From NCBI GenBank assembly GCA_001552515.1, contig BCRI01000037.1:1-32777 (forward strand): DNA of 32,777 nt, read 5' to 3'. The notes under the pieces are model-generated. The model had not been told where the DNA came from, made no database searches, and worked only from the letters and a program-made list of their open reading frames with translations. Origin of the DNA: Sphaerimonospora mesophila NBRC 14179 = JCM 3151. Lineage in GTDB: Bacteria; Actinomycetota; Actinomycetes; Streptosporangiales; Streptosporangiaceae. Both the position numbers and the translations under genes were made by a program. This document shows positions 8,488 to 18,225 of the stretch, piece after piece; the first letter of the stretch is position 1; every line of letters begins with the position of its first letter.

Positions 8488-8502
8488 GTTGTCTGCCATA
8501 AC
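8488..8502. promoter_or_regulatory. Operator-like inverted repeat 2, sugar-importer promoter
   Basis: Second copy of the 15-base site (GTTGTCTGCCATAAC on the plus strand), 61 bases from the first. Wider arms TTGTT and AACAA surround it. The pair brackets the likely promoter of the importer operon, and the distal site lies 20 bases from the end of the TSUP gene. Confidence 0.5.
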
Positions 8503-8522
8503 AATCAAGAAACGCGGCCGGT

Positions 8523-9254
8523 TCAGTGCGAGCCGGACAGACTCTGGACGAGCAGCACGCAGGCGGACAGGGCCGCGACGCAGAGCACCGCGAGCCGGAC
8601 GCGGCCGCCGTCGAGGTAGCGCCGCAGCGGGCCGGACGCCGCGAAACCGGCCACCACGAAGGGGATCAGCAGCGCTCCCGCACCGAGGACGCGCGGCGGC
8701 ATCAGCCCGAGGGCGGCCAGCACCGCGATCGACTGCAGCGCGCTCAGGAAGAAGAACATCGCGAGGGTCGCTCTGATCTGCGGGCCCCGGGCGCTCTGGT
8801 AGACCAGCGCGATCGGCGGTCCGCCGATGCCGGTGGCCGTGCCCGTCACACCGGAGAGGAAGCCGGCCGCCGACAGCGTGACCCCGTTGCGCGGCACCGC
8901 CATCGCCCGGGCGGTCAGCACCACCGCGACGAGCACCATCACCCCGACGGCGACGCCGAGCGTGCTCGTGCTCACGTACACGACGACGAAGCCGCCGATC
9001 ACGCTGCCCGGCAGTCTCCCCAGTACGGCGAAGCCGAGGCCGCGCCAGTCCACCCGCCGCCATTCGGCCGCCAGCGTGAACAGGGGCATGGCGGCATTCA
9101 CGATCATGATCGTCCCCGGCATGGCCGTCGGGTCGAGCAACGTCAGCAGGGGGGCGGCCACCAGGCCCATCCCGAACCCGACCCCGCCCTGCACCAACGC
9201 CCCAACGAAAACCGCAAATCCCCCAATAAGTAACAAAACCACAGAATGATCCAT
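8523..9254 (-). CDS. TSUP-family (TauE/SafE) anion exporter
   Basis: A 243-residue membrane protein of the TSUP family, which moves sulfite, sulfoacetate or related organosulfur anions. Eight or so hydrophobic segments are seen. The two internally related halves are marked by GALVQGGVGFGMGLVAAPLL near the N-terminus and SGVTGTATGIGGPPIAL in the middle, both hallmarks of the family. The frame opens at 9293, but ATG 9254 begins directly before the first membrane helix and has AGGG 9 bases upstream, so it is taken as the start. It is divergent from the toxin-antitoxin operon with 185 bases between. No sulfur-metabolism gene lies nearby, so substrate is not assigned. Confidence 0.85.
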   Translation of the reverse strand: MDHSVVLLLIGGFAVFVGALVQGGVGFGMGLVAAPLLTLLDPTAMPGTIMIVNAAMPLFTLAAEWRRVDWRGLGFAVLGRLPGSVIGGFVVVYVSTSTLGVAVGVMVLVAVVLTARAMAVPRNGVTLSAAGFLSGVTGTATGIGGPPIALVYQSARGPQIRATLAMFFFLSALQSIAVLAALGLMPPRVLGAGALLIPFVVAGFAASGPLRRYLDGGRVRLAVLCVAALSACVLLVQSLSGSH

Positions 9255-9386
9255 GTCGGCCGACCCTAACGCCGCAGCGTGCACGGCAGCCAACGGGTTA
9301 TCCGTCCCAAGCCCAGTCGAAGCAGGACAATAACTGTGCGTAATCGAAATCTATTGCGAGAGTAATCACTCGTCCATAGACTTCTG

Positions 9387-9404
9387 TACGGCCGCTGGGC
9401 CGTA
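9387..9404. promoter_or_regulatory. Palindrome upstream of the toxin-antitoxin operon
   Basis: TACGGCC (9387-9393) and GGCCGTA (9398-9404) are perfect 7-base arms with a 4-base centre GCTG, 36 bases before the antitoxin start. RHH antitoxins usually repress their own operon by binding such palindromes, so this is a candidate autoregulatory operator. Confidence 0.45.
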
Positions 9405-9439
9405 GACCCCAATGTAGATCGGACCGTAGCCTCACCCGT

Positions 9440-9751
9440 ATGAGCACAGAACCCAAGACGACGACGATCAGGGTCAGCCTCGCCACCCGCGATGAGATCG
9501 CGAAACTCGCCGAGCAGGAAGGAAAGTCGATGACGGCAGTGGTGGACGAAGCCATCAGAGAGCACCGTAGGAAGCTCCGCTGGCAGCGAGTCGCGGAACA
9601 GATGGAGCGGACCAGAAGAGAGGATCCAGAAAGCTGGGCGGAGTACGTAGCGGAACGCGACCGCTGGCTCGGCCCCCCGTCCCGACACAGACGGATAGCT
9701 CCGGAATGGGAAGGACTTATCGAGTCTCCAGAGGAGAGCGATGAAGGTTAG
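9440..9751 (+). CDS. Ribbon-helix-helix antitoxin of a MazEF-type pair
   Basis: A 103-residue protein whose first 45 residues look like a ribbon-helix-helix DNA-binding domain: a short strand TTTIRVSL, then two helices RDEIAKLAEQEG and TAVVDEAIREHRRK. The charged C-terminal half (tryptophan-containing, acidic end) would be the toxin-binding tail that becomes ordered on the toxin. It overlaps the MazF-like gene by 11 bases, the standard antitoxin-first arrangement with translational coupling. No Shine-Dalgarno is visible before ATG 9440, so a leaderless message is possible. The region is less GC-rich than its neighbours and runs against the flanking minus-strand genes, which suggests acquisition by transfer. 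Confidence 0.85.
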   Translation: MSTEPKTTTIRVSLATRDEIAKLAEQEGKSMTAVVDEAIREHRRKLRWQRVAEQMERTRREDPESWAEYVAERDRWLGPPSRHRRIAPEWEGLIESPEESDEG

Positions 9752-10073
9752 GCAAGGGGATATCTGGTGGGCCGACCTTGGCGAGCCAGTCGGCCGGGAG
9801 CAGGGGTACGACCGTCCCGCCCTCGTCGTCAGCAACGACCGCGTCAACCGAACCATCTGGGATCCCGTTCTCGCCGTCCCGCTGACCACGCGGTTCCGAG
9901 ATTGGGACAATCACATCTTTATAAGGCCACAGGGAACAGGACTGCCGAAGTCCAGCTGGGCGATGACGGAACAGGTGCGCGCGATCTCGCCCGAGCGATT
10001 CGGCGCGAGGATCGGCAGCGTCCCCCCAGACGTTCTGTCGGAGATCGCCGAGTGGATCTACGACATGCTGTAG
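9741..10073 (+). CDS. mazF: MazF/PemK-family endoribonuclease toxin
   Basis: A 110-residue toxin of the MazF/PemK (CcdB-like barrel) fold, expected to cut RNA at short sequence motifs in the absence of its antitoxin. Family signatures are clear: GDIWWADLGEPVG at the start, the RPALVVSND strand, VPLTT, the glycine/serine-containing LPKSSWAMTEQVRAIS segment with the catalytic region, and the C-terminal helix. It is a normal full length. Its ATG lies inside the end of the antitoxin gene and has its own strong Shine-Dalgarno GAGGAGAG. The gene ends just before a large hairpin shared with the convergent acnA gene. The RNA target cannot be read from sequence. Confidence 0.92.
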   Translation: MKVRQGDIWWADLGEPVGREQGYDRPALVVSNDRVNRTIWDPVLAVPLTTRFRDWDNHIFIRPQGTGLPKSSWAMTEQVRAISPERFGARIGSVPPDVLSEIAEWIYDML

Positions 10074-10077
10074 GAAC

Positions 10078-10126
10078 ACCGTAGCCGCCCTGAGGGGACG
10101 GTGGTCCCGATCAGAACGGCTACGGT
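10078..10126. terminator. Bidirectional hairpin between mazF and acnA
   Basis: Perfect outer arms ACCGTAGCCG (10078-10087) and CGGCTACGGT (10117-10126), a CC/AA mismatch, then CTGA/TCAG and an inner GGGAC/GTCCC stem make a long nearly continuous hairpin. It lies between two convergent genes, 5 bases after the mazF stop and 40 bases beyond the acnA stop, so it can end transcription from both sides. Confidence 0.8.
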
Positions 10127-10145
10127 GATGGATGCGTCGGAGCGC

Positions 10146-10165
10146 TCAGCTCTTGGCGGCGCGCG

Positions 10166-10178
<13 letters not shown>
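10146..10178 (-). repeat. 13-bp direct repeat at the 3' end of acnA
   Basis: TCAGCTCTTGGCG occurs at 10146-10158 and again at 10166-10178, the second copy containing the acnA stop and last codons (AKS, stop). The 20-base offset is not a multiple of three, so the outer copy is a non-coding duplicate of the gene end. Confidence 0.8.
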
Positions 10179-12943
<2,765 letters not shown>

Positions 12944-13059
12944 GAAGTTCGCCTCCCCAGGTTTCCGGGATTGTCACAGGTTTTCGGATATGTCATCCTG
13001 CCGCACTCGTCGAGGGCGACCCGCACTAAGGCTCGCCTAACTCTCAAGGTCGGCAGGTG

Positions 13060-13101
13060 TCTCGACATCAAGATATCGTGAGAGATATCTCGATATCAAG
13101 T
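13060..13101 (-). promoter_or_regulatory. Duplicated MarR/TamR-like operator upstream of acnA
   Basis: TCTCGACATCAAGA (13060-13073) and TCTCGATATCAAGT (13088-13101) are two imperfectly palindromic 14-base sites (TCTyGAyrTCrAGA type), 28 bases apart, nearly the same side of the helix, with a GATATC between. They lie in the 176-base gap before acnA. In S. coelicolor the MarR-family protein TamR is known to control aconitase; that these are its sites is my inference. Confidence 0.55.
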
Positions 13102-13119
13102 TACTTAACAGTAATCGGG

Positions 13120-13842
13120 TCAGGCCGGGATCAGCCGCAGGCAGAGCAGGGCGAGCACGACGACCGACAGGGCCGGGCCGAGGAACTTCTTCTCGAAGGT
13201 CTTCCCCGTCTTGATCCCGATGTCGTACGGCAACAGCCACCGCTTCTTGATCGGCCACAGCACCGGGCAGCCCCGCTCGGTCAGGCAGTCGCCGATCACG
13301 TGGACGAGGCAGCCGACGCCGATCGCGACACCGAGCCACGCGTAGGTGACGCCCATCGATAAGAAGACGACGAAGGTCGCCGCCGTGAGCGCCACGTTGA
13401 TGACGGCCGAGGTGATGGTCTTTCGCGGCACGCCGACCCCGACCGCCCGCAGCGCGAGCCCGATCATCAAGACGACGAGGATGTCGCGCCCGATCGGATA
13501 ACGCTCCGCGAGCAGATGTGCGCCCAGGCCCGCGAGCACGGAGAACAGCAGCGAGTGTGTGGCGTGCCGATGCCCGCCGCTGACGAAGTTGACCGCCTTG
13601 CTGAGCAGCCAGGTCACCGGGCCGAAGGTCTGCGCGATCGTGGCACTGGGGTGATCGAGATCGGGCAGCATGGCCGCCCCGGCGCAGACCAGCGCGCCCG
13701 CCATCAACTCGGGCGGCGTCAGCATGCCGCCGGTCACCGCGGCGAGCTCCGGCATCCCGAGGGCGTCGGGAAGCGCCACCAGGCCCGGCGCGGCGGCCAG
13801 CCATACGGCCGCCCCGCTCAGTGCGTGCGAGTGTCCCATCAT
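13120..13842 (-). CDS. YdjM-like membrane-bound metal-dependent hydrolase family protein
   Basis: A 240-residue polytopic membrane protein related to YdjM (LexA-regulated membrane-bound metal-dependent hydrolase family, DUF457-type). The histidine/aspartate clusters that define the family are visible: MGHSHALSG at the N-terminus, MLPDLDHPSA near residue 60 and GGHRHATHS near 95. Several hydrophobic stretches and the HVIGDCLTERGCP segment follow, then a basic end. The biochemical role of the family is not established; a metal-dependent phospholipid or lipid hydrolase activity has been guessed. It is upstream of acnA on the same strand, but the acnA operators lie between them, so they are probably transcribed separately. 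No good Shine-Dalgarno is seen before the double ATG. Confidence 0.75.
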   Translation of the reverse strand: MMGHSHALSGAAVWLAAAPGLVALPDALGMPELAAVTGGMLTPPELMAGALVCAGAAMLPDLDHPSATIAQTFGPVTWLLSKAVNFVSGGHRHATHSLLFSVLAGLGAHLLAERYPIGRDILVVLMIGLALRAVGVGVPRKTITSAVINVALTAATFVVFLSMGVTYAWLGVAIGVGCLVHVIGDCLTERGCPVLWPIKKRWLLPYDIGIKTGKTFEKKFLGPALSVVVLALLCLRLIPA

Positions 13843-13937
13843 GGCAAGATCACGCCCTGAGACTACCGCGCCCGGGCGGCGGGACGCCCGCGGCGACGGC
13901 GTCGGCGACGGTAAAGACGGTGGTCAGCGCGCGGGCA

Positions 13938-14007
13938 GCAAAAAAGACGGGACTGTCCCGCTCCAAGAGCACCCCCCAGCCCTCTCAAAGCGGAACGGTC
14001 CCGTCTT
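13938..14007 (-). terminator. Intrinsic terminator of the hen1-pnkp operon
   Basis: AGCGGAACGGTCCCGTCTT (13989-14007) and AAGACGGGACTGTCCCGCT (13944-13962) are 19-base complementary arms with only two G-U-tolerable differences and a 26-base loop. On the minus strand the stem is followed by six or more T residues, the classical intrinsic terminator form. It lies about 130 bases after the pnkp stop. The rest of the 297-base gap 13843-14139 shows only a second small hairpin and no convincing gene. Confidence 0.85.
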
Positions 14008-14089
14008 ACCGAGATAACGCTCTGGTCTCGGCCTATGTTCCCCTTCATGGTAAGGCCTTGAGTGATCTGCGTCACTCTTCCGGTCATGC

Positions 14090-14111
14090 CATTCGGGTCT
14101 GAGACCGGATG
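14090..14111 (-). terminator. Small hairpin just after pnkp
   Basis: CATTCGGGTC and GACCGGATG form a 9-bp stem with one bulge and a 3-base loop, beginning 29 bases beyond the pnkp stop. It may cooperate with the stronger terminator further on or stabilise the 3' end. Confidence 0.35.
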
Positions 14112-14139
14112 CCCCAGAAGCGGTCCGGGGCCGGTTCGC

Positions 14140-16704
14140 TCACAGTCGCGGATCCACCGGTTCGGACTCCAGCGCGAGCACGGCGAAGACCGCCTCGTGG
14201 ACGCGCCAGAGCGGCTCGCCCTCGGTGAACCGGGTGATCGCCTCCAGCCCGAGCGCGTGCTCCCGCAGCGCCAGCGAGCGCTTCTTGCCGGTGAACCGGT
14301 GCCGCAGCACGTCGAGCGACTCGGTGTAGTCGGGCCCGTAGACGATGCGCAGATATTCCCGCCCCCGCACCTTGATCCCCGGTTGCACCCGCCTCGGCAC
14401 GGGCCGGTCCGAAGTGACCTGCGCTTGCGTGAACCGGGCCGGCGTGAACTGAGCCGGTTTCACGACCATGCCCTCGCCGCCCGCCTCCGTGAGCGCCGAC
14501 CACCACGCGACCGCCGCGGCCCGCTCCTCCGGCGAGTCGAGCGAGACGAAGACATGCCGGGTCGGGGTGATGACGTCGGCGTCGAGGCGGCCCAGCAGGT
14601 CCAGATGCCACTCATGCGGGCGCTCCACGGCGGTCGGCAGGCCCTCGCAGGCGAGGATCTGGAACGGCGCGAGCCGGACGCCCTCCAGACCCGAGACCGG
14701 CCCGCAGTACCGCGCGTACGCCTCCCGGAACAGGGCGGCGTTGCGCGCGCGCAGCCGGGCATGCTCCATCGGGGCCGCCACGTCCAGGCCGCGCCGCGCG
14801 GCCCGCTCCAGCACCGCGACCGTCTCGGGCAGCGTGGCGGCGGCCGCCGCGCCGACGGAGGCGTACTGCTCGCGGATGAGCCCCTCGGCCTTGGCCGACC
14901 AGGGCAGCAGCTCGCAGTCGAGCACCACCCAGTCGGAGTCCAGCTCCCGCCACAGCGGGCGCACCGCCTCGCGCAGGCGGTCGACGAGACCGGCGGCGCG
15001 GTCGTGGTCGTCGAAGAACGGCCGGCCGGTGCGGGTGTAGACGACCCCCGCAGAGCCGTCGGCGACGCCGAACCGCTTGGCCGCCGTCTCCGGGGTCCTG
15101 GCCAGTACGGCTATCGCACGCGAGCCCATGTGCTTCTCCTCGCACACCACCCGCGCGACGCCGGCCGCGGCGAACTCCTCGAACGCCTCGGCCGGGTGCT
15201 CCAGGAAGCCGTCGAGCGTCGAGGTCTGCGGCGGCGCCATCGTCGGCGGGAGGTAGACCAGCCAGCGCGGGTCCACGGCGAACCGGCTCATGATCTCCAG
15301 CGCGGCCCGCGAGTTCTCCTCCGCGATCTTGACGCGGCCGCCGTACCTCGTCTCCACGTACCGGGTGCCGTCCACGTCGCCGATGTCGAGCACGCCCGGA
15401 TCCCGGACGACCGCGGGCGCGGCGAGCGGCCGGACCGGCTCGTACCAGACCTTCTCCGCCGGGACCGACACGATCTCCCGCTCGGGATAGCGCAGCGCGG
15501 TCAGCCGCCCGCCGAAGACCACCCCGGTGTCCAGGCAGATCGTGTTGTTGACCCACTCGGGCTCCGGGATCGGCGTGTGCCCGTAGACGACCATCGCACG
15601 TCCCCGGTACTCGTTCGCCCACGGGTAGCGCACCGGCAGGCCGTACTCGTCGGTCTCTCCCGTGGTGTCGCCGTACAACGCGAAGGCCCGGACCCGGCCG
15701 GAGGCCCGGCCGTGGTAGGCCTCCTTGAGCCCGGCGTGTGCCACCACCAGCCGGCCGCCGTCGAGCCGGTAGTGGCTCATCAGCCCGTCCATGAACTCCC
15801 GCGCGGACTCCCGGAACTCCGCCGGCTCGGCGGCGAACTGCTCCAGCGACCGCTCCAGCCCGTGGGTGGCGCGTACGGCATGGCCGCGCAGCGCACGGAC
15901 CAGCTTCTGCTCGTGGTTGCCGCAGACGCACAGCGCGGTGCCGGCCGCGACCATGCCCATGACCAGGCGGAGCACGCCTGGCGTGTCCGGGCCGCGGTCG
16001 ACGAGGTCTCCGACGAACACGGCCGTGCGGCCCTCGGGGTGCGCGGCGCCGTCCGGCGTGACCCGCCAGCCGAGGCGGCGCAGCAGCGACTCCAGCTCCG
16101 ACCGGCAGCCGTGCACGTCGCCGATGATGTCGAAGGGGCCGGTCAGCTCGGTCCGGTCGCTCCACGCCTTCTCGTAGCCGACGACGACCCGGTCGGCGTC
16201 CTCCCCGCGCAGGACGTGCACCCGGCGGAAGCCGTCCTTGCCGATCTTGCCGAGCGACCGCCTGAGGTCCCTGCGCTGGCGGCGGATCACCTGCGGGCCG
16301 AAGTCCCGGTCGGGCCGGTTCGCGTTGCGGGCGATCGCCACCTCCTCCGGCACGTCCAGCACGATGGCGTCGGCGAGCACGTCGTGCGCGCGGGCCAGCT
16401 CGATCAGCTTCTTGCGCGCCTCCCACTGCACGTTGGTGGCGTCCACGACCGTGAGCAGGCCGCGCCTGAGCCGGGTGCCGACGATGTAGTGGAGCACGTC
16501 GAAGGCGTCCGGAGTGGCCGACTGGTCGTTCTCGTCGTCGGCGACCAGCCCGCGGCAGAAGTCCGACGAGACGACCTGGGTCGGCCGGAAGTGCCGCGCC
16601 GCGAACGTGGACTTGCCGCTGCCGGAGATGCCCACCAGCACGACCAGTGACATCTCCGGCACGTTCACCGGAACGACTCCGGAAACGCTCATGGGCGCGC
16701 TCAT
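14140..16704 (-). CDS. pnkp: Polynucleotide kinase-phosphatase / RNA ligase of the RNA-repair system
   Basis: End-healing and sealing enzyme that repairs cleaved RNA (for example tRNA cut by ribotoxins) together with Hen1. 854 residues, close to the 870 of Clostridium thermocellum Pnkp. Three modules are seen: an N-terminal 5'-OH kinase with P-loop GISGSGKST (25-33), a central 2',3'-phosphatase of the calcineurin type (DIIGDVHGC, GDLVDRGPD, CGNHEQ, VVAHAG, VVYGHTP) and a C-terminal adenylyltransferase/ligase domain with lysine motif EEKHMGSRA, then DCELLPW and EGMVVKP. The start at 16704 is set by an ATGA overlap with hen1 and by GAGGGGGAG just upstream. The frame stays open to 17166, but this stretch is inside hen1. 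Kinase, phosphatase and ligase motifs all look intact, so it should be active with Hen1. Confidence 0.96.
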   Translation of the reverse strand: MSAPMSVSGVVPVNVPEMSLVVLVGISGSGKSTFAARHFRPTQVVSSDFCRGLVADDENDQSATPDAFDVLHYIVGTRLRRGLLTVVDATNVQWEARKKLIELARAHDVLADAIVLDVPEEVAIARNANRPDRDFGPQVIRRQRRDLRRSLGKIGKDGFRRVHVLRGEDADRVVVGYEKAWSDRTELTGPFDIIGDVHGCRSELESLLRRLGWRVTPDGAAHPEGRTAVFVGDLVDRGPDTPGVLRLVMGMVAAGTALCVCGNHEQKLVRALRGHAVRATHGLERSLEQFAAEPAEFRESAREFMDGLMSHYRLDGGRLVVAHAGLKEAYHGRASGRVRAFALYGDTTGETDEYGLPVRYPWANEYRGRAMVVYGHTPIPEPEWVNNTICLDTGVVFGGRLTALRYPEREIVSVPAEKVWYEPVRPLAAPAVVRDPGVLDIGDVDGTRYVETRYGGRVKIAEENSRAALEIMSRFAVDPRWLVYLPPTMAPPQTSTLDGFLEHPAEAFEEFAAAGVARVVCEEKHMGSRAIAVLARTPETAAKRFGVADGSAGVVYTRTGRPFFDDHDRAAGLVDRLREAVRPLWRELDSDWVVLDCELLPWSAKAEGLIREQYASVGAAAAATLPETVAVLERAARRGLDVAAPMEHARLRARNAALFREAYARYCGPVSGLEGVRLAPFQILACEGLPTAVERPHEWHLDLLGRLDADVITPTRHVFVSLDSPEERAAAVAWWSALTEAGGEGMVVKPAQFTPARFTQAQVTSDRPVPRRVQPGIKVRGREYLRIVYGPDYTESLDVLRHRFTGKKRSLALREHALGLEAITRFTEGEPLWRVHEAVFAVLALESEPVDPRL

Positions 16705-18158
16705 CGTCTCCCCCTCGATGTGAAGACGGCGAGCTGGGTGGGCGGCCCGACCTCGGGGTCGGCCTCCCCCACGGGTCGCAGGGTCACGGCGTAGCCGTAC
16801 CTCTCGCAGACCCCGGCCGTCCACTCGGCGAACTCGGCGCGGGTCCACTCGAACCGGTGGTCGGGGTGCCGCCGCGCGGGCGGGCCGCCCTCCCGGGCCA
16901 GGAACTCGTACTTCACGTTGTACTCCGCGTTCGGCGTGGTCACGATCACGTGCGCGGGCGTCGCCGTACCGAAGACCACCCGTTCGAGCGCGGGCAGCCG
17001 CGGCGGGTCGACGTGCTCGACGACCTCCATCAGCACCGCGGCGTCGTGCCCGGCGAGCCGGGCGTCGGTGTACGTCAACGACCCCTGGAACAACTCCAGC
17101 CTGGCGCGCTTGGCGTCCGGCATGCGGTCCGGTCTGAGCCTGCGGCCGGCCATGGCGAGCGCCCACGCCGACACGTCCATCCCCGTGACCCGCGTGAAGG
17201 CGGGCCTGGCCAGCAGGGCGGAGAGCAGCTGCCCGGATCCGCAGCCGAGGTCTATCACCGTGCGGGCGCCGATCTCCTCCAGGGCCGCCACCACCGCCTC
17301 CCGGCGCAGCACGTTCAGCGGGGGCGTCCTGATCTCGCCGCCGGAGTCGTCGACGGCGTCGCCGCCGGTCTCACCCGCGGTCTCCTCCTCCACGGGCGGC
17401 GCCAGCGTCTCCTCGAGGTCGTCGCCGAGCTCGGCCAGGCGGGCGAAGGCCTCCCGGGTGAGCGCGGCGCGCCTGCCGAGATAGCGACGCGTGATCAGCC
17501 CGCGCTCGGGGTGGGCGGCGAGCCAGCCCTCCCCCGCGCGTACGAGCTTGTCGACCTCGTCGCCGGCCATCCAGTAGTGCTTGGCGTCGTCCAGCACCGG
17601 CAGCAGCACGTACAGATGGTTCAGCGCGTCGGCCAGCCGCAGCGCGCCGCGCAGCGTGACCCGCAGATATCGGGAGTCTCCCCACTCCGGGAAACGCTCG
17701 TCGAGCGGCACGGCCGCCGCGTCCACCGTCCAGCCCAGCGGTCCGAACAGCCGGTGCGCGAGCTCGGCCCCGCCCCGGCAGGGCAGCGCGGGCAGGCCGA
17801 TCTCCAGCGGGATCGGGCCGTCGGCCAGCTCCTGCCGCGCGGCGCACCGCCCGGCCCGTGCCGTACGGAACACGTCGGCGAGCGCCACCGCGAGCAGAGA
17901 GGAGGCGGCGTACGGCCGATCGTTGACGTACTGACCGAGAGAGAAGTCGGGTGACGACCTGCCCCGTGAGCGGACCAGCCGGACGGGATCGACCTCGACC
18001 AGCAGGGCCGCCGTGCACCGATGCTCGTCCGCCTCCGGGTAGAAGACCCGGGCCGTGCCGAACGACTGGCCGAACTCCTGCACCCGGTCGGGGTGCTTGT
18101 GCAGGAGGAAACCGAGGTCCGTGGCCGGGCGCGAGGTGGTCGAGATCGTGAGGAGCAC
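16701..18158 (-). CDS. hen1: 3'-terminal RNA ribose 2'-O-methyltransferase Hen1
   Basis: Methylates the 2'-OH of the 3'-terminal nucleotide at the break before Pnkp ligates it, so the repaired RNA resists a second cut at that site. 485 residues. The N-terminal half (MLLTISTTSRPATDLGFLL, YVNDRPYAASS) is the bacterial-specific region that contacts and activates the Pnkp ligase. An acidic linker follows (PPVEEETAGETG). The C-terminal half is a SAM methyltransferase with TVIDLGCGSGQLL and the Hen1 metal-binding set MEVVEHVDPPR plus the downstream ARRHPDHRFEW histidines. GTG 18158 matches family starts, but there is no Shine-Dalgarno; a perfect inverted repeat touches the start codon, hinting at leaderless transcription and a repressor or structural control. 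It overlaps pnkp by 4 bases. Confidence 0.95.
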   Translation of the reverse strand: MLLTISTTSRPATDLGFLLHKHPDRVQEFGQSFGTARVFYPEADEHRCTAALLVEVDPVRLVRSRGRSSPDFSLGQYVNDRPYAASSLLAVALADVFRTARAGRCAARQELADGPIPLEIGLPALPCRGGAELAHRLFGPLGWTVDAAAVPLDERFPEWGDSRYLRVTLRGALRLADALNHLYVLLPVLDDAKHYWMAGDEVDKLVRAGEGWLAAHPERGLITRRYLGRRAALTREAFARLAELGDDLEETLAPPVEEETAGETGGDAVDDSGGEIRTPPLNVLRREAVVAALEEIGARTVIDLGCGSGQLLSALLARPAFTRVTGMDVSAWALAMAGRRLRPDRMPDAKRARLELFQGSLTYTDARLAGHDAAVLMEVVEHVDPPRLPALERVVFGTATPAHVIVTTPNAEYNVKYEFLAREGGPPARRHPDHRFEWTRAEFAEWTAGVCERYGYAVTLRPVGEADPEVGPPTQLAVFTSRGRR

Positions 18159-18175
18159 CCGGCAAAGTGTGCCGG
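18159..18175 (-). promoter_or_regulatory. Inverted repeat abutting the hen1 start codon
   Basis: CCGGCA (18159-18164) and TGCCGG (18170-18175) are perfect arms around AAGTG, ending one base from the GTG start of hen1. On the minus strand a CACACT box lies inside it at the distance expected for a -10 of a leaderless transcript. It could be an operator covering the promoter. If transcription starts further upstream, it could instead be an RNA hairpin blocking initiation. Confidence 0.5.
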
Positions 18176-18225
18176 ATGCCCCTTTCGCCCGCCACCGATT
18201 TGCGGTGGCGACGATCAGACGGCGA

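Noticed and set aside
9266-9910. 214-residue minus-strand ORF over the toxin-antitoxin genes
   Set aside because: It is antisense to two well-supported overlapping genes and has no recognisable motif.
13863-14087. 74-residue minus-strand ORF downstream of pnkp
   Set aside because: It spans the intrinsic terminator and a poly-arginine stretch; not protein-like.
14062-16650. 862-residue plus-strand ORF over pnkp
   Set aside because: Antisense shadow of pnkp with typical low-complexity composition; no motif, and pnkp has full domain structure.
16705-17166. N-terminal extension of Pnkp to 1008 residues
   Set aside because: The extension lies inside hen1 in another frame and has arginine-rich, non-homologous sequence; the ATGA overlap gives a normal start.
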